From Amycolatopsis aidingensis (lineage in GTDB: Bacteria; Actinomycetota; Actinomycetes; Mycobacteriales; Pseudonocardiaceae): DNA of 64,000 nucleotides. The translations under genes and the position numbers were made by a program. The DNA lies in assembly GCF_018885265.1 (NCBI RefSeq), contig NZ_CP076538.1, positions 3,880,001 to 3,944,000 of the forward strand. The letters run 5' to 3'. Below, in pieces: positions 52,533 through 60,736 of the stretch. Every line of letters begins with the position of its first letter. Within the stretch, counting starts at the first letter, position 1. The notes beneath the pieces were generated by a model, which was given only the letters and a program-made list of their open reading frames with translations, made no database searches and had not been told where the DNA came from.

Positions 52533-52549
52533 GGTAACCACTGGTTACC
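52533..52549. promoter_or_regulatory. HxlR operator: 17-bp perfect palindrome
   Basis: GGTAACCA-C-TGGTTACC lies between the divergent NmrA-like gene and the HxlR gene. A further half-site GGTTACC overlaps the HxlR start codon at 52580. This is a likely operator for repression of both genes. Confidence 0.7.
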
Positions 52550-52556
52550 GAGTACT

Positions 52557-53393
52557 TCAACGTGCTATAGGTACCTCATGGTTACCGAGCCACGAGGCGA
52601 TCTGACCGACCCGAACTGCCCCACCCGCGTCGTGCTGGACCGCATCGGGGACAAGTGGACCGTGCTCGTGGTCACCCTGCTCGCCGACGGCCCGATGCGG
52701 TTCACCCGGTTGCGCGCCGGAATCGGCGGTGTCGCGCCGAAGGTGCTCACCCAGACATTGCGTGCCATGGAGCGCGACGGCCTGCTGACCAGGACCGTGC
52801 ATGCGGAAGTTCCCCCGAAAGTGACCTACGAACTCACCGAACTGGGCCGCTCCCTGCGCACCCCGATCAAGGCGATCGCGGACTGGTCGGAACGCCATGT
52901 CGGAAGGATCATGGCCGCCCGCGCGGCGGCCGATGAGTCTCATCAGGGGACCAGAGGCGATAGCGGTAGCGCAGGCGGCAAGGTCGTCCCGAAGCCGATG
53001 TTGTTCCTCCGTGGACAGCGGAGAGAGCATCTGCCGTTCGATGGAGCGCACGGCCACGCTGGCGGCGTGCAGCTTCTCCTGCCCGGCGCTCGTCAGCTGA
53101 CTGGGCAGCGCGCGGCCGTGGGGTGCCTGCTCGGGTCGGGTGAGCAGGCCTCGGTCCTGTAACCCGCGGAGCACGAGGTTCATCGATTGACGGGTGACGA
53201 ACGCGCCGCGGGCGAGTTCGGAGTTGGACAGCCCAGGGTACTGGCCGAGCAGTTCGAGGCAGGCGTACTGCGCCACGGTCAGCTCCAGCGGCCGCAGCAC
53301 TGCGTCCATCGCGGTGTGCAGCGTGGCCTGGGCCTGTTTGAGGACGTAGCCCACCGAGCGCTCCAGGTCGCCCACGGTCTCCGCTTGACTCAT
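52557..53393 (-). CDS. MarR-family regulator with run-on C-terminus
   Basis: The first ~150 residues are a complete MarR domain: LTVAQYACLELLGQYPGLSNSELARGAFVTRQSMNLVLRGLQDRGLL (described as the DNA-binding core) and PLSTEEQHRLRDDLAACA at its end. The frame then continues for about 125 codons antisense to the HxlR gene. This extension is compositionally strange (arginine/glycine/histidine-rich) and has no family. It converges with the HxlR gene and both read through each other's 3' ends. ATG at 53393, overlapped by an operator-like dyad. Probable target: the divergent PPOX oxidoreductase gene. Confidence 0.75.
   Translation of the reverse strand: MSQAETVGDLERSVGYVLKQAQATLHTAMDAVLRPLELTVAQYACLELLGQYPGLSNSELARGAFVTRQSMNLVLRGLQDRGLLTRPEQAPHGRALPSQLTSAGQEKLHAASVAVRSIERQMLSPLSTEEQHRLRDDLAACATAIASGPLMRLIGRRAGGHDPSDMAFRPVRDRLDRGAQGAAQFGEFVGHFRGNFRMHGPGQQAVALHGTQCLGEHLRRDTADSGAQPGEPHRAVGEQGDHEHGPLVPDAVQHDAGGAVRVGQIASWLGNHEVPIAR
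52578..53162 (+). CDS. HxlR-family regulator with run-on C-terminus
   Basis: The first ~115 residues form a complete HxlR domain: CPTRVVLDRIGDKWTVLVVTLLADGPMRFTRL and APKVLTQTLRAMERDGLLTRTV, ending near ADWSERHVGRIMAARAAA. The remaining ~80 codons lie antisense to the MarR gene and have no recognisable fold. A deletion or rearrangement probably joined the 3' ends of two convergent genes near 52930 and removed the native stop codons. The ATG at 52578 overlaps a half-site of the presumed operator. Confidence 0.75.
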   Translation: MVTEPRGDLTDPNCPTRVVLDRIGDKWTVLVVTLLADGPMRFTRLRAGIGGVAPKVLTQTLRAMERDGLLTRTVHAEVPPKVTYELTELGRSLRTPIKAIADWSERHVGRIMAARAAADESHQGTRGDSGSAGGKVVPKPMLFLRGQRREHLPFDGAHGHAGGVQLLLPGARQLTGQRAAVGCLLGSGEQASVL

Positions 53394-53408
53394 GTCAGCA
53401 TCTTGACA
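53393..53408. promoter_or_regulatory. MarR operator 1, overlapping the marR start codon
   Basis: TGTCA-N6-TGACA. The first arm overlaps the complement of the MarR ATG. It matches the second site at 53420-53435 in arm sequence and spacing, 27 bases away. Confidence 0.6.
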
Positions 53409-53419
53409 CACCCTGGGCA

Positions 53420-53435
53420 TGTCAACAACCTGACA
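53420..53435. promoter_or_regulatory. MarR operator 2
   Basis: TGTCA-N6-TGACA, the twin of the site at 53393-53408. It lies 41 bases upstream of the PPOX start, so binding here could repress the oxidoreductase gene. Confidence 0.6.
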
Positions 53436-53476
53436 AGCGGGGCGTTCAGCCTGTTCGGGACAGCAAGGAGAGAACG

Positions 53477-53947
53477 ATGGCGGAGATCATCCGCGACGCG
53501 GCGGACGACATCGACAGCATCAACAAACTCACGGCTAGCAGGGAGACACGAAGCGCCGAGATCCCCGGCAGCCATACCGACCTGCTCGACAAGAAGGGCT
53601 TCGCGCATTTCTCATCACTCGGGCCGGACGGGGCGCCCCAGTCACATCCGGTGTGGTTCGACGCTGCTGACGGGCAGCTACTCATCTCGACCGGAACCGA
53701 CCGGCAGAAATACCACAACATCCGGCGGGACCCACGGGTATCGATCTCGATCCTCGATCCCGACGACCCTTACCGCTACCTGGAAGTACGGGGCAACGTC
53801 GTCGAGATCGAGCCGGATCCCGAGAAGGCGTTCCTTGACCTGTTGGCACGCAAGTACCTGGACAAGGACACCTACCCCTACGAGCAGCGACGGGGCGTGC
53901 AGCGGGTGATCATCCACATCCAGCCCTCGCATGTCGTGAGCGGATGA
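53477..53947 (+). CDS. PPOX-class (F420-dependent type) oxidoreductase
   Basis: A 156-residue split-barrel flavin/F420-binding protein of the Rv1155-like class: HTDLLDKKGFAHFSSLGPDGAPQSHPVWFD, LLISTGTDRQKYHNIRRDPRVSISILDPDDPYRYLEVRGNVVEIE and a C-terminal RGVQRVIIHIQPSHV. It probably reduces a small organic substrate with F420H2. AAGGAGAGAACG precedes the ATG. It is divergent from the MarR gene, with two operator-like sites between. Confidence 0.87.
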   Translation: MAEIIRDAADDIDSINKLTASRETRSAEIPGSHTDLLDKKGFAHFSSLGPDGAPQSHPVWFDAADGQLLISTGTDRQKYHNIRRDPRVSISILDPDDPYRYLEVRGNVVEIEPDPEKAFLDLLARKYLDKDTYPYEQRRGVQRVIIHIQPSHVVSG

Positions 53948-53960
53948 GGATCTACGGTTA

Positions 53961-53982
53961 CGACTGGGCCGCGGCCCAGTCG
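53961..53982. terminator. Palindromic terminator between convergent genes
   Basis: A 22-bp perfect palindrome (half-site CGACTGGGCCG) lies between the PPOX stop and the end of the phosphotransferase gene and could terminate both. Confidence 0.6.
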
Positions 53983-53984
53983 CG

Positions 53985-54983
53985 TCACCGGTAGCGCGTC
54001 CACCTGGCCGTGGTGTCCCCTTCGCGGAAGGTGCGCAACCGGTGGCGCAGCTGCGCCGCCAGTTCGGGATCGCTGTGCGCGATCGGCAGCGCGGAAGTGA
54101 CCAGTTTGAGCTCACGCAGCTCGCGCAGCACCTCGAAACCCTCCCAGCGGGTGACATCGAAACCGTAGGCGGCGGCGAGGTCGTCGTGCAGGTGCCGGGC
54201 GTCCTGGAAACGGGACTGGGCGACGGCGGCAGGCACCAGATCCCATTCGACCGGGCCGATGCCGGTGGTGTCGAAATCGCACAGCACGGCACCCTCGGGT
54301 CCGGCGAGCAGGTTCCCCAGCCGCGCGTCACCGTGCACCAGCCCGGCGGGCAGCACGTAGCGCAGCCCCGGCAGCGCCGCCGCCACGGCAGCGCATCGGT
54401 CCGCGAGGAAGGCCAGGTCGGCTGCGGGCCAGTCCCCCGCGTCCCGCAACCGGTGCCGCAGATCCGGCAGCGGGTCCCAGCGAGGCAGGCCGCAGGTGCC
54501 GACCGGCAGCCGGTGCAGCCGCGACAGCAGCCGACCCAGATCGGCGGTGGTCGGCTCGGCGCCACCGGCCACCTCATGCCAGAAGGTCACCGCGTGCCCG
54601 CCCACGAGCACCGGTTGGCGCAGCTCACCGACCGGCCGGACCGCGGGGATGCCGTGTTCGGCCAGCAGCCGGGCGGCGATGACCGCATTGCCAGCCCGGT
54701 GCGCCAGTCGCGGGGTGAGGGTGATCTTGACGTACACCCGATCGTGCGGGAGGCGGAAAACCGCGTTGCCGACCAGGCGGACCAGTTCAGCCCCGGATAC
54801 GGCCAGGCCTGCCCCGGCACAGGCCCGCGCGAGCACGGCCCGCACCGTATCCAGCCGCGTCCGGGACCGGTATGCACGTGCCGATTCCGCATTTCGATTC
54901 TCGTGCAGCCGTACTTGCGCGGTAATGGCACGGAAGGTATTCCGATCGAGCATTCCACTCGATCGTTCCACTTTCCCGTGCAT
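53985..54983 (-). CDS. Aminoglycoside phosphotransferase-like kinase
   Basis: A 332-residue APH/choline-kinase-fold protein. The nucleotide-binding N-lobe contains LVRLVGNAVFRLPHDRVYVKI with the conserved lysine, the catalytic loop is LVHGDARLGNLL with the catalytic Asp, and AVLCDFDTTGIGPVEWDL carries the metal-binding aspartate. It phosphorylates a small hydroxylated or aminated substrate; an aminoglycoside is possible, but many relatives have other substrates. Start at 54983, or ten codons later at the second ATG. Confidence 0.85.
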   Translation of the reverse strand: MHGKVERSSGMLDRNTFRAITAQVRLHENRNAESARAYRSRTRLDTVRAVLARACAGAGLAVSGAELVRLVGNAVFRLPHDRVYVKITLTPRLAHRAGNAVIAARLLAEHGIPAVRPVGELRQPVLVGGHAVTFWHEVAGGAEPTTADLGRLLSRLHRLPVGTCGLPRWDPLPDLRHRLRDAGDWPAADLAFLADRCAAVAAALPGLRYVLPAGLVHGDARLGNLLAGPEGAVLCDFDTTGIGPVEWDLVPAAVAQSRFQDARHLHDDLAAAYGFDVTRWEGFEVLRELRELKLVTSALPIAHSDPELAAQLRHRLRTFREGDTTARWTRYR

Positions 54984-55101
54984 CGCTGCCCCCTATTCGT
55001 AGGGTCGTTCCAGCGAACCTGGCACGACCAGGGAGAAACAGGGTCGGAAGTCCCACAAAAGGATAACAAACGAGCGTCGTGGAAAATCGTTCCGCGCCGG
55101 C

Positions 55102-55839
55102 CTACTCGGCGGGCCGCGCCGAGAGGATCGCGGCGACATCGGCGGTGCCGTGCACCACGGCCCGCGCGAGATCACCGAGTCCCTGCCCGGTGTCGCGACC
55201 GTGCCCGCGCAGCAACCGCAACGCCGGGCCCACGGTGACACCGGCCCGCTCGGCCAGCACGCCGGTGGCCTGCTTGACCAGGATGCGGCTGTTCAGCGCG
55301 GCCTGCAGTTCCTCGACGACGACCTCCGGGCTGCGCATCGCTCGCTGGTGCAGCACACTCACCGTGGCCACGTCGGTGAGCGCTTGGCCCAGCGCCAACG
55401 CATCCGGCTCCAGTGATCGGCGCGAGGTGCTGAACAGGCTGACCGCGCCGATCACCTCCGCCCGCAGCCGCATCGGCAGCGCGTGCACCCCGGCGAACCC
55501 GGCCTCCGTGGCCGCTGTGGCGAACCGCGGCCACCGCTGGGTGGCGACGGCCAGATCGGAGCAGGTTACGACCTGGCCACTACGGTAGGCCTCCAGACAG
55601 GGACCTTCCTCGTTCTGCAACTCGAACAGTTCCAGCAGCCGAACCTGTTCGGTGGAGGCGGCTACCAGGTTCAACGCGCCCCGATGGTCGACAAGGAGCA
55701 GGCCGGAGGCCGACAGGTCGAGCAGTTCGGCGCATCTGGCACTGAGTTCCTCGAGGAACTCGATGATCTCGAACCCGGCGACGAGCGAATCCGCCAGCGC
55801 GATGAACGCCTCCCTGGCCCGCCGGTCGACTGCCGTCAT
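55102..55839 (-). CDS. GAF-ANTAR domain regulator
   Basis: A 245-residue protein with an N-terminal GAF domain (about 15-155: EFLEELSARCAELLDLSASGLLLVD and GVHALPMRLRAEVIGAVSLFS) and a C-terminal ANTAR RNA-binding domain (VEELQAALNSRILVKQATGVLAERAGV). ANTAR domains bind paired stem-loops in mRNA leaders to prevent termination. The GAF ligand and target RNA are unknown. The ATG at 55839 has GGAGG upstream. Confidence 0.9.
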   Translation of the reverse strand: MTAVDRRAREAFIALADSLVAGFEIIEFLEELSARCAELLDLSASGLLLVDHRGALNLVAASTEQVRLLELFELQNEEGPCLEAYRSGQVVTCSDLAVATQRWPRFATAATEAGFAGVHALPMRLRAEVIGAVSLFSTSRRSLEPDALALGQALTDVATVSVLHQRAMRSPEVVVEELQAALNSRILVKQATGVLAERAGVTVGPALRLLRGHGRDTGQGLGDLARAVVHGTADVAAILSARPAE

Positions 55840-55982
55840 GACTCCGCCTCCTGCCGGGCGCGATCGGCGATCGCGGCCCATACCCCGGCCACCCGAGCGC
55901 GATCCACAACCGAACCGCCTCGTCTGAGCACCACGGACAGCTTCCGGCGACATCGTGAGAACTCTATCCAGCCGACGCCGGT

Positions 55983-56282
55983 TCAGAGATCCAGCGCGGC
56001 CCGCAGGGCAACGTCCACCCGTTCCTGCGTGTCTTGGTCGATCTCCGCGACCTGCTCGTTCAGCCACGGACGGTACAACCGAGTGATACCCAGGGTGGAT
56101 ATCCAGTAGCGCCCGTCCAGCGGTACGCCGAGGATGTCCTGCGGATCCTGTTCCAGCAACTCGGTACCCAGCAGCCACGGCCGCTCCGAGTCGTTCACGC
56201 CGTCCGAGGACAGCACCAGCACCGTGCGCGGCCGGGCTTGCTCCGTGGGTGGGTGGTAGGTCCAGATCTCACCCCTGCGCAC
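55983..56282 (-). CDS. MazF/PemK-type toxin endoribonuclease
   Basis: A 99-residue SH3-barrel toxin: VRRGEIWTYHPPTEQARPRTVLVLSSDGVND, with the RGEIW start typical of MazF, and WISTLGITRLYRPWLNEQ in the middle. It would cleave RNA at a short motif. Its GTG at 56282 lies inside the end of the antitoxin gene (14-base overlap), the standard antitoxin-first arrangement. Confidence 0.78.
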   Translation of the reverse strand: MRRGEIWTYHPPTEQARPRTVLVLSSDGVNDSERPWLLGTELLEQDPQDILGVPLDGRYWISTLGITRLYRPWLNEQVAEIDQDTQERVDVALRAALDL

Positions 56283-56520
56283 GCAGCTCCGCTTCCGCCG
56301 CGGCGACCTCGGCCTCGTCCGCCGCGGCGACCTCGGTGCCCTCGGTGCCCTCCGGCACCCCGCGGCGGGTGCAGACAGGCGTGTACCCGGTACGCACGGC
56401 TTCCCTGCGAGCGGCCTTCGACAGCCAGGAGGACACCGAGATCCCGTCCGCCTTCGCGGCCCGCTCCGCGAACTCCAGCGCACTGGTGTCGAGCGACAGG
56501 GTTACCTTGCGTGTTGCCAT
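56269..56520 (-). CDS. Antitoxin, ribbon-helix-helix-like
   Basis: An 83-residue protein beginning MATRKVTLSLDTSALEFAERAAKADGISVSSWLSKAARREAV (the ATRKVTLSLDTSALEFAER segment is the beta-strand plus helix of a CopG-type domain) with an acidic, alanine/glutamate-rich tail that would wrap the toxin. It probably represses its own promoter. Its stop codon overlaps the toxin gene. Confidence 0.72.
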   Translation of the reverse strand: MATRKVTLSLDTSALEFAERAAKADGISVSSWLSKAARREAVRTGYTPVCTRRGVPEGTEGTEVAAADEAEVAAAEAELRAQG

Positions 56521-56540
56521 ACCAATGATCGTACCCTGCC

Positions 56541-56996
56541 TTACAGGGTGGGTGAACGTCCCTCGAACGGGGTGGACAGCACCACCGTGGTGCGGGTAGA
56601 CACCTTGGCCGACTCGCGGATCCTGCGCAGCAGGTCCTCCAGCGCCAGCGGGGAGGCCACCCGCACCAGCAGGATGTAGGACTCGTCGCCCGCCACCGAG
56701 TAGCAGGACTCGATCTCGCTGATGTGCTCCAGCCGTTGCGGGTAGTCGTCCGGGGCTCCCGGATCGTTCGGGGTGAGCGAGATCAGCGCGGTGAGCGGCA
56801 GGCCGATCTGCTCCCCGTCCAGTCGCGCCGTGTAGCCCTTGATCACGCCGCGCTGCTCCAGTCTGCGCACCCGCTGGTGCACGGCCGAGACCGAGAGCCC
56901 GACCCGCTCGGCGAGATCGGTGAAGCTGCGCCTGCCGTCCGCGGCGAGCTCCCGCGCGATGGCCTGGTCCAGCGGCTCGAGCGAACCAGTGCTCAT
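56541..56996 (-). CDS. Lrp/AsnC-family transcriptional regulator
   Basis: A 151-residue protein with an AsnC-type HTH (LDQAIARELAADGRRSFTDLAERVGLSVSAVHQRVRRLEQRGVIKGY as the core, beginning at residue 10) and a RAM ligand-binding domain. It probably senses an amino acid. The start codon overlaps the stop of the peptidase gene (ATGA). Coupling to a proline peptidase suggests that a dipeptide or amino acid product is the signal. Confidence 0.9.
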   Translation of the reverse strand: MSTGSLEPLDQAIARELAADGRRSFTDLAERVGLSVSAVHQRVRRLEQRGVIKGYTARLDGEQIGLPLTALISLTPNDPGAPDDYPQRLEHISEIESCYSVAGDESYILLVRVASPLALEDLLRRIRESAKVSTRTTVVLSTPFEGRSPTL

Positions 56997-58138
56997 TGGT
57001 CGAGCACGACGAGATCGTGCGGACGGTTGTTCAGCGCCTCCACGCCATCCGCGGTGACCACGACGATGTCCTCGATCCTGGCGCCCCACCGGCCGTCCTG
57101 GTAGATGCCGGGCTCCACGCTGAAGGCCATGCCCTCCTCGAGCCTGAGATCGTTGCCGCCCATGATGTAGGGCTCCTCGTGCACGTCGAGGCCGATACCG
57201 TGCCCGGTGCGGTGGATGAAGTACTCGCCGAACCCGGCATCGCTGATGGGCGTGCGGGCCGCGGCGTCGATCTCCTGCGCGCTCGCGCCCGGCCGGACCG
57301 CGGCCACCGCAGCCCGCTGCGCCTCCTGCAGCACCGCGTAGGTGTCCGGCACATCGGCGTCCCGGGGTGCGCCGACGGCGTAGGTACGGGTGGAGTCGGA
57401 GTTGTACCCCTCCGGGATCGGCCCGCCGATGTCCACCACGACCACGTCACCACGCTCGATCACCCGGTCCGAGACGTCGTGGTGCGGGCTCGCCCCGTTC
57501 GGCCCGGAACCGACGATGACGAAGTCCGCGTGGACGTGCCCCTCCTCGAGGATGGCCGCGGTGATATCCGCCCCGACCTCGGCCTCGGTGCGTCCCGGCC
57601 GCAGCCACTCCCCCATCCTGGCGTGCACCCGGTCGATGGCGGCGCCCGCGGCGCGCAGCGCGGCGATCTCGGCGGCGTCCTTGCGCATCCGCAGCTCACG
57701 CAGGATCGGCCCGGCCAGTGTCTGATCGGTGCCGCCGAGCGTGTCCCGCAGCGCGAGTACGTGCAGGGCCACCATGGTATCACTCACCGCGATCCGGCCC
57801 GCCCCGCCGAGGCGCTCGCCGACCAGCCGGTAGGGGTCCTCGCCGTCCACCCAGGTCAGCATCTCCACACCGAGCTCGTCGGTGGGCACATCGGCGTATC
57901 CCGGCGCCTCCAGCCGGGGCAGCACCAGCGCGGGTGCGGCGTCACCGGCGGGGACCACCAGGGTGGTCAGCCGTTCGAAGGAACCACCTGCCTGGCCGAT
58001 CAGGTACCGCAGGTCCGAGCCCGGCGCGATGAGCAGGGCATCGGTGTCCGCCTTCGCCGCGGCCGCCTTGGCGCGCTCGATCCGGGCGCGCAGGCTGGCA
58101 ACGTCAGGGGCTGGGGTGTGCAAAGAACGACGCGACAT
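56993..58138 (-). CDS. M24 metallopeptidase (Xaa-Pro aminopeptidase/dipeptidase)
   Basis: A 381-residue pita-bread-fold peptidase with an N-terminal creatinase-like domain. The dimetal ligands are Asp in VVVVDIGGP, Asp in GYNSDSTRTY, His in HRTGHGIGLDVHEEP, Glu in SVEPGIY and Glu in ARIEDIVVV, all present. It cleaves peptides at X-Pro bonds in the cytoplasm. ATG at 58138. The upstream region carries the 55-bp palindrome shared with the divergent OsmC gene. Confidence 0.92.
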   Translation of the reverse strand: MSRRSLHTPAPDVASLRARIERAKAAAAKADTDALLIAPGSDLRYLIGQAGGSFERLTTLVVPAGDAAPALVLPRLEAPGYADVPTDELGVEMLTWVDGEDPYRLVGERLGGAGRIAVSDTMVALHVLALRDTLGGTDQTLAGPILRELRMRKDAAEIAALRAAGAAIDRVHARMGEWLRPGRTEAEVGADITAAILEEGHVHADFVIVGSGPNGASPHHDVSDRVIERGDVVVVDIGGPIPEGYNSDSTRTYAVGAPRDADVPDTYAVLQEAQRAAVAAVRPGASAQEIDAAARTPISDAGFGEYFIHRTGHGIGLDVHEEPYIMGGNDLRLEEGMAFSVEPGIYQDGRWGARIEDIVVVTADGVEALNNRPHDLVVLDQ

Positions 58139-58196
58139 GACCCGAGCGTAGCCGCCACCGGAACCAGACCGGTCGCTGCCCGCCTCGGAAACTCGG

Positions 58197-58251
58197 CTGC
58201 TGTAAGTGTCCGTTCCCTGCAGAATTCGCAGCGAACGGACACTCACAGCAG
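58197..58251. repeat. 55-bp imperfect palindrome between pepQ-like and osmC-like genes
   Basis: The whole element is a dyad with only three mismatched pairs, one a G-T pair. The central arms are AGTGTCCGTTC and GAACGGACACT. It ends 12 bases before the OsmC start and lies 58 bases before the peptidase start. It could form a strong cruciform or RNA hairpin, or serve as an operator or a dispersed repeat. Confidence 0.85.
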
Positions 58252-58263
58252 TAGGGAGCAGGT

Positions 58264-58737
58264 ATGGAGCGGCGGCACGAGTACCGGACCGTGGTCACCT
58301 GGACCGGCAACCGGGGCACCGGCACCAGCGGGTACCGCGACTTCGGGCGCGAGCACGAGGTCAGCACGGACGGGCCAGGCCCGATCGCGGGCAGTTCCGA
58401 CCCGGCCTTCCGCGGCGACCCGTCCCGCTGGAACCCCGAGCAGTTGCTGGTCGCCTCGCTGTCCCAGTGCCACATGCTGTGGTACCTGCACCTGTGCTCC
58501 ACCTCGGGGGTCGTGGTCACCGAGTACCTGGACCGGGCGTTCGGCTCGATGACCGAGAGCGGCGCGGGCGGCCAGTTCACCGAGGTCGTGCTCCGGCCCG
58601 AGATCACGGTAGAGTCGGCCGACATGGTCGAGACCGCCACCCGGCTGCACGAGGACGCGCACCGCGCCTGCTTCATCGCCAACTCGGTGAACTTCCCGGT
58701 GCGGCACGAGCCCACCATCACCCCGGCCGGGGGCTGA
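58264..58737 (+). CDS. OsmC-family protein
   Basis: A 157-residue OsmC/Ohr-fold protein. It contains WNPEQLLVASLSQCHMLWYLHL, where the first reactive cysteine follows SLSQ, and a second cysteine in RACFIANSVNFPV. These two thiols would reduce peroxides, especially organic hydroperoxides, with lipoyl or thioredoxin-type reductants. GGAGCAGGT precedes the ATG. Directly downstream of the 55-bp palindrome. Confidence 0.88.
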   Translation: MERRHEYRTVVTWTGNRGTGTSGYRDFGREHEVSTDGPGPIAGSSDPAFRGDPSRWNPEQLLVASLSQCHMLWYLHLCSTSGVVVTEYLDRAFGSMTESGAGGQFTEVVLRPEITVESADMVETATRLHEDAHRACFIANSVNFPVRHEPTITPAGG

Positions 58738-58806
58738 CTCCCGACGTTCGGCCCTGCCGCGGCCGGCACCGCGCTCCCTACCGTCGAGACGAGACTCTGG
58801 GAGGCA

Positions 58807-60732
58807 GTGGTGAACTGGTCTGCGTCACGCGGGCTCGCCGCGTTACTGGTGCTGGTCCTCGGCGTACTGACGATCCCGGTGCCCGCCACCGCCGCCCCGC
58901 CCGCGTTCGCGATCCGGGACGGGGTGAGCCAGCCGGTCTACTCCTACGCCGAGGCCATCCGCGAGCGGGTCTGGGTGGACACCGGACTGGACGCCGACCG
59001 GGACGGCCGCACCGACCGGGTGGTCGCCGACGTGATCCGGCCCGCCGAAGCGGCGCGCGCCGGGATCGAGGTTCCGGTGATCATGGAAGCCAGCCCGTAC
59101 TACGGCAACCTGGGGCGGGGCAACGAGAGCGAGCTCAAGACCTACGACGCGCAGGATCGCCCGCTGGGCTTCCCGCTGTTCTACGACAACTACTTCGTGC
59201 CCCGTGGTTACGCGGTGGTGCTGGTGGACCTTGCGGGCACCAACCGTTCCCAGGGCTGCCTCGACGTGGGTGGCCGCGCGGAGGTCGCCGCGGGCAAGGC
59301 CGTGGTCGACTGGCTGAACGGGCGCGCGGCCGGCTACCGCGACGGGGGCGAGCAGGTGCGGGCCGACTGGTCCAGCGGCGCGGTCGGCATGATCGGCAAG
59401 TCCTGGGACGGCACCGTGGCCAACGGAGTGGCCGCCACCGGGGTCCCCGGGCTGCGCACGATCGTGCCGATCGCCGCGATCAGCTCCTGGTACGACTACT
59501 TCCGTTCGGACGGGGTGGCATTCGGCTACGGCCCCTACCCACGGCAGCCGGTGAACCTCGGCCGCCGGATCGAGTCCCCGGAGGCGGCCAAGCGTTGCTC
59601 CGCGGTGCACCGGGAGCTGATCGAGGGCGCTCCGGCCAACGGCGATGTAACTCCACTGTGGACCGAAAGGGACTACGTCCGGGACGCGAGCAAGGTACGG
59701 GCCAGCGTGTTCGCCGTACACGGCCTCGGTGACCTGAACGTGAAGATGCGGCACCTCGGGCAGTGGTGGGAGGCGCTGCGGGTACCGCGCAAGCTGTGGC
59801 TGTCCCAGACCGGGCACGTGGACCCCTTCGACTTCCGCCGTGCCGAGTGGGTGCACACCCTGCACCGCTGGTTCGACCGGTGGCTGCTCGGCATCAACAA
59901 CGGCATCGAACGAGAGCCGATGGCCAGCATCGAACGCGCCCCGGACCAGTGGGTCCAGCAGCGCAGCTGGCCGGTGTCCGAGAAGACCACGCTGTGGCCG
60001 CAGCCAGGGGCGCAACCGGGGCTGGGCACGCTGGGCACCGAGCGGCCGGAGCCGGGTTCGGCCGCGGCGTTCACCGACGACCCCGGCAAGGGCTCGCGGG
60101 ACTGGGCGGCGCGGCCAGGGGAACCCGCGCCGGAGCGGGTGCTGTACGACTCGGGTCCGCTGAGCTCCGACCTGCATATCGCGGGCAGTTCCTCGATCAC
60201 GGTGACCGCGAGCCCATCCACCCCGACCGCGCACCTGAGCGCCGTCCTGGTCGACTACGGCCCCGCGACCATCCGCGACTACCTCGGCCCCGGCGAGGGC
60301 ATCCGCACCCTGGGTACCGAATCCTGCTGGGGCGCGACCCGGCCGGGGGACGATCCGTGCTATCGCAACACCGCGACCACGACCACCGCGGTGGACCTGG
60401 AGGTGATCTCCCGCGGCTGGGCGGACCTGGCCAACCACGCCACGCTGCGCGAGTCCGGCCCGCTGGAGCCCGGCCGCGACTACCGGATGACCTTCCGGCT
60501 GTCCGCGACCGACCATGTGGTGCCCCGAGGCCATCACCTCGCGCTGATCATCGCGGGCACCGACCGCGGGTTCAGTGTCAGTCCGGCCGAGCCCGGCACG
60601 GTACGGGTGGACCTGAGCCGCACCAGCGTGCGGATCCCGGCCACGACCACCCCGCGAGCCGGATCGGGCCCACCGCCGGTGGTGCGGCCGGACCGGCTGC
60701 CGCCGCTGCCGACCGGCACCGAGTTCCGCTGA
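58807..60732 (+). CDS. X-Pro dipeptidyl-peptidase / CocE-like secreted hydrolase
   Basis: A ~640-residue secreted S15-type protein. A signal peptide (LAALLVLVLGVLTIPVPATA) is followed by an alpha/beta hydrolase with the nucleophile in GKSWDGTVANG, the acid in HGLGDLNVK and the histidine in QTGHVDPF. A C-terminal galactose-binding-like PepX_C jelly roll follows (about 400-600). Substrates are N-terminal X-Pro dipeptides or small esters. GGGAGGCA lies before the GTG at 58807 (a second GTG is adjacent). Confidence 0.88.
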   Translation: MVNWSASRGLAALLVLVLGVLTIPVPATAAPPAFAIRDGVSQPVYSYAEAIRERVWVDTGLDADRDGRTDRVVADVIRPAEAARAGIEVPVIMEASPYYGNLGRGNESELKTYDAQDRPLGFPLFYDNYFVPRGYAVVLVDLAGTNRSQGCLDVGGRAEVAAGKAVVDWLNGRAAGYRDGGEQVRADWSSGAVGMIGKSWDGTVANGVAATGVPGLRTIVPIAAISSWYDYFRSDGVAFGYGPYPRQPVNLGRRIESPEAAKRCSAVHRELIEGAPANGDVTPLWTERDYVRDASKVRASVFAVHGLGDLNVKMRHLGQWWEALRVPRKLWLSQTGHVDPFDFRRAEWVHTLHRWFDRWLLGINNGIEREPMASIERAPDQWVQQRSWPVSEKTTLWPQPGAQPGLGTLGTERPEPGSAAAFTDDPGKGSRDWAARPGEPAPERVLYDSGPLSSDLHIAGSSSITVTASPSTPTAHLSAVLVDYGPATIRDYLGPGEGIRTLGTESCWGATRPGDDPCYRNTATTTTAVDLEVISRGWADLANHATLRESGPLEPGRDYRMTFRLSATDHVVPRGHHLALIIAGTDRGFSVSPAEPGTVRVDLSRTSVRIPATTTPRAGSGPPPVVRPDRLPPLPTGTEFR

Positions 60733-60736
60733 CCGC

